64,000 bases of DNA, taken from Salinibacterium xinjiangense (GTDB taxonomy: Bacteria > Actinomycetota > Actinomycetes > Actinomycetales > Microbacteriaceae). The position numbers and the translations under genes are program-made. The notes beneath the pieces are model-generated. The model was given only the letters and a program-made list of their open reading frames with translations, was not told the DNA's origin and searched no databases. How positions within the stretch are numbered: the stretch's first letter is position 1; every line of letters starts with the position of its first letter. Where the stretch lies: contig NZ_BMLC01000005.1 of assembly GCF_014645015.1 (NCBI RefSeq), positions 1 to 64,000 of the forward strand, written 5' to 3'. Below, piece after piece: positions 54,951 to 63,465 of the stretch.

Positions 54951-55346
54951 CGGAGGCTCGTCGGCCCGGCTGGGCCCCCTGATGAAAAAAGGATTGCGGG
55001 GACAGCACGAGGAGTCGGTGTCGTGCTGACCCTGCCGTTATTCTGCATTGTCGCCTCAGCGTCCGCTGCTGGAGCGATGTCTCCGTGCACGGTGACAAGC
55101 GCCATCTGGATCTTGCAACGGGAGTGGCTTGTGGCTCGCCTGAACGATCGGCCGAAGATGACAGGTTCACCGAAAAGCTCTGCGGTGATCCGCACCAGGC
55201 GCCAACAGTACGTGCCGCTGAATTTGCTGCGAATTCGCCACCCAACGGTAAAAAGTGGAATGGCGCGTCTTCCAACTACGTACGATCGGAGCTTGGCATC
55301 CGCAACGCGCGGGCCGACCGACATCGTGTGGAAATGAGAAGCTGGT
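54951..55346. other. No supported gene
   Basis: About 400 bases between the M56 remnant and the DUF4396 gene. Two overlapping frames exist, and neither resembles a known family. Confidence 0.4.
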
Positions 55347-56069
55347 ATGAGTTCGATGGAGTCTATGGTGCCGGACTATCTCTATCCCGTTGCCTGGCTA
55401 TTTGTCGCCGTAGGGGTGATTAGTGCTGCGGTCATCCTTTATGACGTCCACAGCCGCGGCTTTCGCCAGGACAAAAAGGCGATGGAAGCTATCTGGGCCA
55501 TCACTGCTCTCTATTTTGGCCCGGTAGCGCTGCTGGCCTATTACAAATGGGGCCGCACCAACAGCGCAAAGGTCCGCGAGCTCACGACTTCTCCCATCCA
55601 GGGCGGGTGGGGCCGTTCGTTCACCGATGGAACCCCCGGTGGTGCCGCCGCTACGGTTGCGCATTTCATCGGTGTACCGCTCGTCGTCACCAGCGGCCTG
55701 ACCATAGCCGGAACAGACCTGTGGGTGATGATCATCACCATCGCCCTCCTCGCTATCGCCCTCCTGTTTCTTTTTGAGAAGTTCGTGGCCGGTCTCAATA
55801 CGGGCCGCGCCCTCCTCACCGCCGCCATCATCGTTCTCGCGTTCGACGTCGGCATGGGTGGCTGGATGATTTTCCTGCATTTTTCATCTTTCATGCCACC
55901 GCCTTCTGACATCAGATTCTTCCTCCTCATGCAGATCGGAAACATTCTCGGCTTCATCACTGCCTATCCGGTCGTGAGAGTCCTCGCCCGACGTGGCCCT
56001 AGTGCGGCCCACTCCGGCCAGGCCCGCCTCCCTGACGTCGCCGATCCGATCCCGGCGAGCACGACGTAG
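55347..56069 (+). CDS. DUF4396 membrane protein
   Basis: A 240-residue integral membrane protein with about six hydrophobic segments. It carries the family block GGAAATVAHFIGVPLVVTSG with TIAGTDLWVMIITIALLAIA. An N-terminal helix pair (YPVAWLFVAVGVISAAVILY) and a charged C-terminal tail flank it. DUF4396 genes often sit near copper or metal-handling genes, and here BlaI/M56 lies upstream and a thioredoxin-like gene downstream. Biochemical role unknown. ATG 55347 is used; another ATG lies nine bases later. Confidence 0.82.
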   Translation: MSSMESMVPDYLYPVAWLFVAVGVISAAVILYDVHSRGFRQDKKAMEAIWAITALYFGPVALLAYYKWGRTNSAKVRELTTSPIQGGWGRSFTDGTPGGAAATVAHFIGVPLVVTSGLTIAGTDLWVMIITIALLAIALLFLFEKFVAGLNTGRALLTAAIIVLAFDVGMGGWMIFLHFSSFMPPPSDIRFFLLMQIGNILGFITAYPVVRVLARRGPSAAHSGQARLPDVADPIPASTT

Positions 56070-56370
<301 letters not shown>

Positions 56371-56679
56371 TCAGGCGTGCTCCTGGATTGCCCCGACAAG
56401 CTGGGTAACGGTGGGAGCACCTGCGAACCCCGTGTCAGTGCGATAAACGCGGCAGGCTAAATCGGAGGTGCGCCCAACCGTGGGGAACAGGTCAACACCA
56501 TCAAGAAGAATCGTCGGCGAACCCGCGAACGGAACCGCTGCCGCCGCGGCACTGTCCGCCAGCAGGCGATACGCCACCTCGATGTCGCCACGATCGAGTT
56601 CGGCGAGGGCTGCTTCGACCCGCGTCCCTGCCTCGACCCAGTTTGGGCACTCATCAATATGAAGGATCTCTACACGCAT
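56371..56679 (-). CDS. Thioredoxin-like small protein
   Basis: A 102-residue protein. The N-terminal strand VEILHIDECPNW is that of thioredoxin-fold proteins annotated as thioredoxin-like or alkylmercury-lyase-related in actinobacteria. GSPTILLDGVDLFPTVGR and LACRVYRTDTGFAGAPTVTQ complete the pattern. There is a single cysteine at the active-site turn (DECPNW) and another in LACRVY, so it is not a CXXC redox protein. Probably metal- or thiol-related, in keeping with the BlaI and DUF4396 neighbours. Confidence 0.75.
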   Translation of the reverse strand: MRVEILHIDECPNWVEAGTRVEAALAELDRGDIEVAYRLLADSAAAAAVPFAGSPTILLDGVDLFPTVGRTSDLACRVYRTDTGFAGAPTVTQLVGAIQEHA

Positions 56680-56754
56680 ACCCCCAGTATCGCTGTCGCC
56701 AGAGCTTCGAGTGATAGATCGACATTAGTGCTCAGGTGCGGCGAAACCAAGCGA

Positions 56755-56810
56755 GGGTTACGGGTTACGGGTTACGGGTTACGGGTTACGGGTTACGGGT
56801 TACGGGTTAC
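56755..56810. repeat. Eight 7-bp tandem repeats, GGGTTAC
   Basis: Eight perfect head-to-tail copies. The 7-bp unit shifts reading frame in coding sequence, so copy number would switch a frame on or off. It lies 76 bases from the start of the thioredoxin-like gene, on its upstream side, and may affect its promoter. Confidence 0.95.
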
Positions 56811-56945
56811 ACACACTCTTGGGTCAGGTTCTCCAGACGATGAGAGGATGGAAATGAAAACTAGAAATGGCCTGCTGGCTGTATCGACCTTCTTTCCAGT
56901 TGCCGCCACCATCGTGTTTGCTTTGAGAACGTCGTGGCTCCACCA

Positions 56946-58373
56946 TCAGGAGATGTACCGTCGCGATCGGTCGAAGGCCCACAGCGCGATGGAAAGAGAG
57001 ACCCGGTCGCTGTCATCCAAGGGGTTCCGGCCAACGATCTCAGCGATCCGCGCGAGTCGATGACGAACCGTGTTGACGTGAAGATATTGCAGATCCGCAG
57101 TCGACTGCAGCGCTCCCTGTTGTTCGAGGAACGTGCGGAGCGTTGCCAGAAGTTGACCTCCGCGGCGTGTGTCGTGGTCCAGCAGCGGCCGTATGAGTTG
57201 GTCGATGAACGGAACGAGCCTCACGGGGGGCTGTTGCTCGAGAAGGCCCGTGAGAGTGGTCAGGCTCTCCGGACCGGCAACCTTGCCGAGACGGCGTGCG
57301 AGACCGAGTGTTGCGCGAGCCTCCCCGATGCCACGGGAAATCTGGGACACCTCAACCGGACTTCCGTGCCCGCAGACCAAGCCGAGATCGCGGGCCGTGT
57401 CGTAAACAGGGTCGGAGCCAGTCGTGACTACGAAGGTCGCTTCGGGGGCGTCAGCGATGAGTGCGCCGGGTAAGTGCGCGGCGAGAAGGGATGCGGTCTC
57501 CGCGGGCCACGCCGAGATCGTCAGCGGTTTTCCGACAAGGCCTGCTGTCAGCAATTCCGGCATAAGGGCAGCGGAATCCGCAAGTCCCGCGGCGACCAAG
57601 GCGAATAACTGGCCAATGCGTTGCCGGTTCTGATTCTCGTGATCGTCCTTCTCATGCCTGGCGATTTCGAGGATCCTACTGATCTGGCCGAGTACGTCGA
57701 CTTCGGGCGCAGTAGATGACCCCGTCCATGCGAGGAGATTTCCTTCCGCTGTCGTGATGGACACGGAGCCAGGATCGTCATCCGCGATCGCGATGAGCGT
57801 TGCGTTGGGCAGCGGCTCCCCGGTCGCATCCGCAACCTGGTATTTCAGCGAACCCCCGAGAGCTGTGCTGCACAGGGTCAGGATGTCCTCAATTGGCGCG
57901 CTATTACGAAGGGCCGCGAGCAACGTGCTGACCAACTCTGCATTCCGGTGGTTGGTGCCTGCTTGCGCGCGAATGCGCGCCTCGGCCAGAACATCATTGA
58001 TCGCGAGGAAAGGAACTCCGTGAGCCATTTGGATGAGTGGCACCGAGAGCCGCCGGCATTCTTTGATGAGCGCCCGCGGAATCTGAGTGTGTACCTCGCC
58101 AATGCCGAGACAGATTCCGGCCGAACCGGTTGCATGGACAGCCTCAACCAATCTGGTGCAACTGGCAGAATCGAGAAGGGCAGACCCCACGGTGCAAACA
58201 AGTTCACCGCCGCGCAAATGCGGACGGGCATCGGTCATTTCTGTGGCGTGTGCCCAGCTGACGACTCGAGGGAGGGCCCACTCGGAGCCAACGATGAGCC
58301 GAAGCCCAAGCGCCGCCACCTCAACGAGTTGTCCGAGTTCCAGACCGAATGCTGGAGCAATTGTCTTGGCCAC
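56946..58373 (-). CDS. PucR-family transcriptional regulator
   Basis: A 475-residue regulator. The N-terminal PucR domain (residues about 8-130) includes LIVGSEWALPRVVSWAHATE. A GGDEF-like central region follows, and the C-terminal HTH_30 is LQYLHVNTVRHRLARIAEIV then GRNPLDDSDRVSLSIALWAF. I place the start at GTG 58373 because GGAGG (58382-58386) lies eight bases upstream. A longer frame starting at 58439 would begin inside the palindrome at 58438. It is transcribed away from the permease operon, which it probably controls in response to the imported nitrogen compound. Confidence 0.88.
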   Translation of the reverse strand: MAKTIAPAFGLELGQLVEVAALGLRLIVGSEWALPRVVSWAHATEMTDARPHLRGGELVCTVGSALLDSASCTRLVEAVHATGSAGICLGIGEVHTQIPRALIKECRRLSVPLIQMAHGVPFLAINDVLAEARIRAQAGTNHRNAELVSTLLAALRNSAPIEDILTLCSTALGGSLKYQVADATGEPLPNATLIAIADDDPGSVSITTAEGNLLAWTGSSTAPEVDVLGQISRILEIARHEKDDHENQNRQRIGQLFALVAAGLADSAALMPELLTAGLVGKPLTISAWPAETASLLAAHLPGALIADAPEATFVVTTGSDPVYDTARDLGLVCGHGSPVEVSQISRGIGEARATLGLARRLGKVAGPESLTTLTGLLEQQPPVRLVPFIDQLIRPLLDHDTRRGGQLLATLRTFLEQQGALQSTADLQYLHVNTVRHRLARIAEIVGRNPLDDSDRVSLSIALWAFDRSRRYIS

Positions 58374-58437
58374 TGCCACTACCTCCACGCCAAAATATCC
58401 GGATAACACCCCTAAAACGAGGTGAGAGTATAAATTC

Positions 58438-58455
58438 ATTGTAGTTTCCTACAAT
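58438..58455 (+). promoter_or_regulatory. Palindromic candidate PucR operator
   Basis: ATTGTAG-TTTC-CTACAAT, perfect 7-bp arms, in the gap between the divergent PucR and permease genes, 65 bases from the PucR start and 99 from the permease start. It is the only strong dyad in the gap. Confidence 0.6.
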
Positions 58456-58553
58456 TTATCCAGAACTTCTGGTCGGTTCGTCCGAACTTGTGTCGGAAAG
58501 CTGCCGGGTCTTGCGGTGCCACTCGATAATTACCGGAGTCAAAGGAGACCACC

Positions 58554-60074
58554 ATGACCCAGTTCGAAACGGTCGATGCTACCCAGGGCATTACCCTCAA
58601 GCGGGATTTCAACCTCTTCTCATCGTTTGCGTTCGGTTTCGCGTTCATCTCGCCGATCGTGGCGCTGTATGGGATCTTCGGGGTAGCCCTGTCGCTCGCC
58701 GGTCCGTCATTCTGGTGGGGCTTTCTTGTCGTGTTCGGTGGTCAGCTTCTCGTTGCCCTTGTCTTCGCGATGTTGGTCTCGCGCTGGCCGATCGAGGGGT
58801 CGATTTATCAGTGGTCCGCTCGACTCGGAGGTAAGACATTCGGCTGGTTTGCCGGCTGGGCGTACATGTGGACCCTGCTCATCGCCATGGCTACCGTCGC
58901 AATTGCTGCCGCGGGTTTCATCGCCAACGTCATTGGCATCGATAACCCCACCGGCGGTCAGAAGGCGTGGATTGCTCTTGTGGTTCTGGTTTTCGGCACG
59001 ATCGTGAACCTTGCCGGCCGGATGGCGTTGAAGGTTTTCATGGTCGCCAGTATCATCGCTGAAATCGTGGGCTCCCTCGGCCTCGGCACCTGGTTGCTGT
59101 TCTTCCACCAACGCAACCCCATCGGCGTTCTGTTCGATGGAAGCATCGGCCTGGCTGAGGGAACGGGATACCTTTCCCTCAGCGGGCCATTCCTGCTCGC
59201 GATGGTGTTCATCGGGTTCTCATTTGTCGGGTTCGAGAGTGCGGGCGCGATCGCCGAGGAGGTCAGCGAGCCGCGAAAGAACCTCCCCAAGGCGATCCTT
59301 TTTGCACTCATCTTCATCGCCGTGGTTGTCATGTACACGAGCCTCGCGCTCATCCTCGCCGTGCCGGATCTCGACGCCGTGCGCAGCGGCAGTGTCGCGG
59401 ATCCCGTGAACTTCACGCTGACCTCACAGCTCGGGAGCCAGATTGCGAAGCCCGTCGAAGTCCTCTTCGTCATCGGATTCCTGGCCAGCTTCCTGGCGCT
59501 GCAAACCTCGGCCTCACGGATGATCTGGTCGTTCGCGAGGGATAATGCTCTTCCGGCTTCGAAGATGCTGTCTCGTTTGAGCCGGAAGCAGCGCCAGCCC
59601 GTGGGACCCCTCCTGATCACCATGGTGGTCGGCGCCGCTTTGTTCCTCCTCAGCAATGTGGCGGAAAATGTCTATACGCTTATGCTCAACTTCACCTCCG
59701 GAGGATTCTTTCTCTCGTTCCTGTTCCCTCTCGTCGGCTTCGTTCTCGTCAATCTCCGCGGGCGGTGGCGCGCCGGCCCGTTCTCGCTTGGCAAGGCGTC
59801 GCTCCCGGTCGCTGTGATCGCACTGGTATGGGTTGCCTTCGAATTCCTCAACATCGCCTGGCCCCGCCCCTTTTTCACCGAGGCATTTCTCAACTGGTCA
59901 ATCTGGATCGCCATGCTCATACTGAGCGTGGTGGGAACGGCGATCTTCCTGGTCGTTCGCAGGGCGATCCCCGTGGTCACCGGAGTCGAATTCCGGATGG
60001 CCGGGGAGGCCGAGCCGGAGGGAGAGGTCCCGGACGAAGAAGGAATTCCGGAACTCAAGCGGGAATACTCATGA
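58554..60074 (+). CDS. APC-family amino acid/amine permease
   Basis: A 506-residue transporter with twelve membrane segments. The helix 1 region FNLFSSFAFGFAFISPIVAL and the loop VGFESAGAIAEEVSEPRKNL are typical of APC-superfamily permeases, especially those of the GABA/amine type. ATG 58554 has AAGGAGA upstream. The charged C-terminal tail is cytoplasmic. It overlaps the following SDR gene (ATGA) and heads the operon, so it imports the substrate of the enzymes that follow. Confidence 0.92.
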   Translation: MTQFETVDATQGITLKRDFNLFSSFAFGFAFISPIVALYGIFGVALSLAGPSFWWGFLVVFGGQLLVALVFAMLVSRWPIEGSIYQWSARLGGKTFGWFAGWAYMWTLLIAMATVAIAAAGFIANVIGIDNPTGGQKAWIALVVLVFGTIVNLAGRMALKVFMVASIIAEIVGSLGLGTWLLFFHQRNPIGVLFDGSIGLAEGTGYLSLSGPFLLAMVFIGFSFVGFESAGAIAEEVSEPRKNLPKAILFALIFIAVVVMYTSLALILAVPDLDAVRSGSVADPVNFTLTSQLGSQIAKPVEVLFVIGFLASFLALQTSASRMIWSFARDNALPASKMLSRLSRKQRQPVGPLLITMVVGAALFLLSNVAENVYTLMLNFTSGGFFLSFLFPLVGFVLVNLRGRWRAGPFSLGKASLPVAVIALVWVAFEFLNIAWPRPFFTEAFLNWSIWIAMLILSVVGTAIFLVVRRAIPVVTGVEFRMAGEAEPEGEVPDEEGIPELKREYS

Positions 60075-60781
60075 CGATGCCTCCAGCGGGGCGCAGGGTG
60101 GCGATTGTCACGGGCGCTGCGAGCGGTATTGGAGCGGCCGCTGCCGCGGAACTTGAATCCCGGGGTTGGGCGGTTGCTGGTTTCGACCTCAGGCCCTCGT
60201 CACACTGTTCCTTTGACCTGAGCCTCGATATGTCTGATTCGGAGAGTGTAAGCAACGCAGTCAGTCAGGTTGAGCAGGAACTCGGGCCGGTCGGGGCCGC
60301 TGTTTCCGCGGCCGGCTACTACGAGATGCTCCCGGTGTCTGAGATCACCCTGGATAAGTGGCGACGAATGCTCGCCGTGCATGTCGGCGGATTCGTGAAC
60401 CTGAGTCGTGCCGTGCTACCGGGAATGATCATGGCGGGCACCGGATCAATCGTGGCTATCACGAGCGAACTAGCCATCGGTGGCGGGTCGAATGATGCGC
60501 ACTATGCGGCGGCAAAGGGCACGCTACTGGGTCTCGTGCGCAGCCTCGCCGCGGAGTTCGCGCCCCAGGGTGTTCGAGTAAATTCCGTCGCACCGGGCCC
60601 GACGGATACCCCGCTGCTCGCGCCAGACTCACCCTGGCGCGCGCCGGAATACTTAGCTTCCCTCCCGCTGGGGAGGCTGACTTCGCCGGATGAAGTTGCG
60701 CTCTGCATCGCGTTCCTGCTTGACGAGGGAACCTTCTGTGTCGGAGAGACCCTCAACCCCAACGCCGGAGCGGTGATCTGA
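60071..60781 (+). CDS. Short-chain dehydrogenase/reductase
   Basis: A 236-residue classical SDR. The coenzyme motif is VTGAASGIGAAAAAEL. The usual NNAG block reads SAAGYY. The catalytic Ser and Tyr are in AITSELAIGGG and AHYAAAKGTL. The C-terminal VNSVAPGPTDTPLL is standard. ATG 60071 overlaps the permease stop (ATGA), and its own stop overlaps the next SDR start (TGATG), so the three genes are translationally linked. Substrate unknown, probably a hydroxy or keto derivative of the imported compound. Confidence 0.9.
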   Translation: MTMPPAGRRVAIVTGAASGIGAAAAAELESRGWAVAGFDLRPSSHCSFDLSLDMSDSESVSNAVSQVEQELGPVGAAVSAAGYYEMLPVSEITLDKWRRMLAVHVGGFVNLSRAVLPGMIMAGTGSIVAITSELAIGGGSNDAHYAAAKGTLLGLVRSLAAEFAPQGVRVNSVAPGPTDTPLLAPDSPWRAPEYLASLPLGRLTSPDEVALCIAFLLDEGTFCVGETLNPNAGAVI

Positions 60782-61566
60782 TGTCTGACAGAAAAGACCG
60801 GTCATACCCTGATCTCGAAGGCAAGGTCGTCCTCGTCACCGGCGCGGCGCAGGGCATGGGGGCGGCGCATGCGCGCCGACTCGCCGCATCCGGTGCCACC
60901 ATCGCCGTGAACGACCGTAAAGCCTCAAGTGAGCTGACCGCCCTTGCTGCTGAGCTTTCCAGCGTCGCCGTGCCCGGCGATGTGTCCGACCCGGAGCAGG
61001 TGCGGGCCCTGGTGCAGCGGGTGGAACAGGAGCTCGGCGCGGTCGACATCCTGGTGGCCAACCACGCCTTCATGACGATGACGCCATTCCTGGAAGCTGA
61101 CCCGGGGGAGTGGTGGAAAATCATCGAGACGAACCTCGGCGGGACCTTCCACTTGATCCAGGCCGTCCTACCGGGGATGCGGAGGCGCGGAGCCGGACGT
61201 ATCGTGGTCATCTCCAGCGAGTGGGGCGTGACCGGGTGGCCGGAGGCAACAGCGTACTCCGCTTCGAAAGCGGGGCTGATTTCGCTGGTCAAGACGCTGG
61301 GCCGTGAACTGGCACCCGAGGGCATCATCGTCAACGCGGTCGCACCCGGCGTCACCGACACCCCGCAGCTTGAGGTCGATGCGCGAAGCGCGGGAATCAG
61401 CCTCAGGGAGATGCGGGAGAGCTATGCCAACGAGATTCCTCTCGGACGAATCGGCACGGCTCGCGAAATCGCGGCCGCCGTCGCGCTGCTCTGCGATTTC
61501 CGACTCTCCGCCATCATCGGCCAGGTGGTGCAGGTCAATGGCGGCTCGACAAGAGGACGGGCGTGA
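60781..61566 (+). CDS. Short-chain dehydrogenase/reductase
   Basis: A 261-residue classical SDR. TGAAQGMGAAHARRLA is the coenzyme motif. The NNAG position reads VANHAF. The catalytic block is VISSEWGVTGWPEATAYSAS plus K. VNAVAPGVTDTPQLEV and the C-terminal GQVVQVNGGS complete the family pattern. It directly follows the other SDR (TGATG). Two different SDRs in tandem suggest successive redox steps or a heteromer. Confidence 0.9.
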   Translation: MSDRKDRSYPDLEGKVVLVTGAAQGMGAAHARRLAASGATIAVNDRKASSELTALAAELSSVAVPGDVSDPEQVRALVQRVEQELGAVDILVANHAFMTMTPFLEADPGEWWKIIETNLGGTFHLIQAVLPGMRRRGAGRIVVISSEWGVTGWPEATAYSASKAGLISLVKTLGRELAPEGIIVNAVAPGVTDTPQLEVDARSAGISLREMRESYANEIPLGRIGTAREIAAAVALLCDFRLSAIIGQVVQVNGGSTRGRA

Positions 61567-61630
61567 AAATTCCTATGGCTATTTGCTCTTTGAACTTCGC
61601 GCCAACACGATAGACAGAAAGAAGTACCCG

Positions 61631-62602
61631 ATGAACACCCCTGAGATCAGCGGCGGAAGCTTGCCGGTGGGCCAGATAGACGGCCAGAAGTCTCCGCGTT
61701 ACGCCGGCCTGACCACATTCGCCCGGCTGCCCCGACGCGAGGATGTTCCGGATTTCGACGTGGCGGTCGTCGGCATTCCCTTTGACGCGGGAGTCACCTA
61801 TCGGCCCGGAGCACGCTTCGGCCCCTCGTCGATCCGTGAGGCGTCCCGCCTTTTGCGCCCGTACAACCCCGCTCTCGGCTCGATGCCATTCGCTGACGCA
61901 CAGGTCGTCGATGCTGGCGACATCGACTGCAACCCCTTCGACATAGTGGAGGCACTGGGAGAGATGGAGGCGGGGCTGGTCGAGCTCATGTCGGGTGGCC
62001 GGGCGGTTCTGGCCCTCGGCGGCGACCACACCGTCGCCCTCCCGGCGCTCCGCGCTGTTCACGCTCAACACGGCCCGGTCGCCCTGGTGCATTTTGATGC
62101 GCACCTGGATACGTGGGACACCTATTTCGGAGCTCCATACACGCACGGCACCCCGTTCCGCCGTGCCTCGGAGGAAGGCCTGATCCGCAAAGACCGTTCG
62201 GCTCACGTCGGAATCCGAGGGTCGCTCTACGACCCGGCGGATCTCGCCGATGACGAGAAGCTGGGCTTCACGATTGTTCACTGCCGCGACTTTGACCGCA
62301 TCGGAGTCGATGGCATTCTCGAGCGGGTTCTACAGCGGGTCGGCGACGCTCCGCTCTATATCTCCATCGACATCGATGTTCTTGATCCGGCGTTCGCGCC
62401 CGCCACCGGAACTCCAGAAGCCGGTGGTATGACAAGCCGCGAGCTCCTCGAGGTACTGAGAGGATTCCGTCATCACCGGATCGTCGGCGCCGACATCGTC
62501 GAGGTGTCCCCGGCTTACGATCACGCGGCCATCACGGCCGTGGCGGCCGCCAATCTCGCCTACGAATTGATCACGATCATGTCTGCGCAGCGCGGCGAAT
62601 GA
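61631..62602 (+). CDS. Agmatinase-like ureohydrolase
   Basis: A 323-residue arginase-fold hydrolase that removes urea from a guanidino compound. The metal ligands are H133 (GGDHTV), D156, H158 and D160 (HFDAHLDTWD), and D247 and D249 (SIDIDVLDPAFAPATGTPE). These match agmatinase, guanidinobutyrase and related enzymes, and the substrate cannot be settled from sequence. ATG 61631 was chosen with AGAAAGAAG upstream; an earlier frame lies inside the SDR gene. It overlaps the deacetylase gene by four bases. Confidence 0.92.
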   Translation: MNTPEISGGSLPVGQIDGQKSPRYAGLTTFARLPRREDVPDFDVAVVGIPFDAGVTYRPGARFGPSSIREASRLLRPYNPALGSMPFADAQVVDAGDIDCNPFDIVEALGEMEAGLVELMSGGRAVLALGGDHTVALPALRAVHAQHGPVALVHFDAHLDTWDTYFGAPYTHGTPFRRASEEGLIRKDRSAHVGIRGSLYDPADLADDEKLGFTIVHCRDFDRIGVDGILERVLQRVGDAPLYISIDIDVLDPAFAPATGTPEAGGMTSRELLEVLRGFRHHRIVGADIVEVSPAYDHAAITAVAAANLAYELITIMSAQRGE

Positions 62603-63465
62603 GGGCCGCAGACCCGATCCGCTGGCCGGACGGAAAACAGTCCGCTGCGGCATTCACCTTTGATGTGGACGCAGAGTCGGCGGTGCTCTGGAATGCACCG
62701 GAGGACGCGGGCCGAATGAGCGTGATGAGTCATCAGGCTTACGGCCCGCTTGTCGGAGTTCCGCGGTTACTGGCACTGCTCGATCACCATCAGATCCGCT
62801 CCACCTTCTTCGTCCCGGGGTATACCGCTCACCGGTATCCGGGAGTTGTGCGCGACATCGCCCGCGCCGGCCATGAAATCGCACATCACGGCTACCTGCA
62901 CGAGCAGCCAAGCGCCATCGATCTTGCGGGCCAGATCGCCAACCTCGACCGGGGGCTGGAGGCTCTTGCCGAGGTCGCCGGTGTGCGGCCGGTTGGCTAC
63001 CGCGCCCCGATGTGGGACCTCTCCTGGGAGACCCCGGCACTCTTGTCAGAACGGGGATTTCTCTACGATTCGAGCCTGATGGACGCGGACGTTCCCTACG
63101 AGCTCTCGATCGTGCCGGGCTCCGAGAAGTCAATCGTCGAAATCCCTATCCAGTGGGCACTTGACGATTGGGAACAGTACTGCTTCCTCCCCGACATTTC
63201 TGGCAGCGGTCTGATCGAGACGCCCGCCAAGGCACGTGAACTCTGGACCAGCGAGTTCGAGGGGCTCCACGAGGAGGGTGGATGCTGGGTGCTCACGAAT
63301 CATCCCTTCCTTTCGGGCCGCCCGGGAAGAGCCAAGCACCTGGGCGAGCTCATGGCTGAGGTCATGGCAACCAAGGGAGTCTGGGTAGCCTCCCTCGAGG
63401 AAATCGCCATGCACACCCGAAGCCTGGACCTCACCCCGCGGTCGATCGTCCGCCCGGAACTCTGA
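62599..63465 (+). CDS. Polysaccharide-deacetylase-family hydrolase, PuuE-like
   Basis: A 288-residue NodB-fold metal hydrolase. The metal-binding aspartates lie in AFTFDVDAES (D22, D24) and the histidines in HEIAHHGYLHEQPS. FFVPGYTAHRYP and VGYRAPMWDLSWETPALL are typical of the PuuE/allantoinase-like and imidase branch rather than of chitin deacetylases. No signal peptide, so it acts inside the cell. Last gene of the PucR operon, coupled to the ureohydrolase (ATGA). Hydrolysis of an amide or ureide bond in the same pathway is likely. Confidence 0.88.
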   Translation: MRAADPIRWPDGKQSAAAFTFDVDAESAVLWNAPEDAGRMSVMSHQAYGPLVGVPRLLALLDHHQIRSTFFVPGYTAHRYPGVVRDIARAGHEIAHHGYLHEQPSAIDLAGQIANLDRGLEALAEVAGVRPVGYRAPMWDLSWETPALLSERGFLYDSSLMDADVPYELSIVPGSEKSIVEIPIQWALDDWEQYCFLPDISGSGLIETPAKARELWTSEFEGLHEEGGCWVLTNHPFLSGRPGRAKHLGELMAEVMATKGVWVASLEEIAMHTRSLDLTPRSIVRPEL

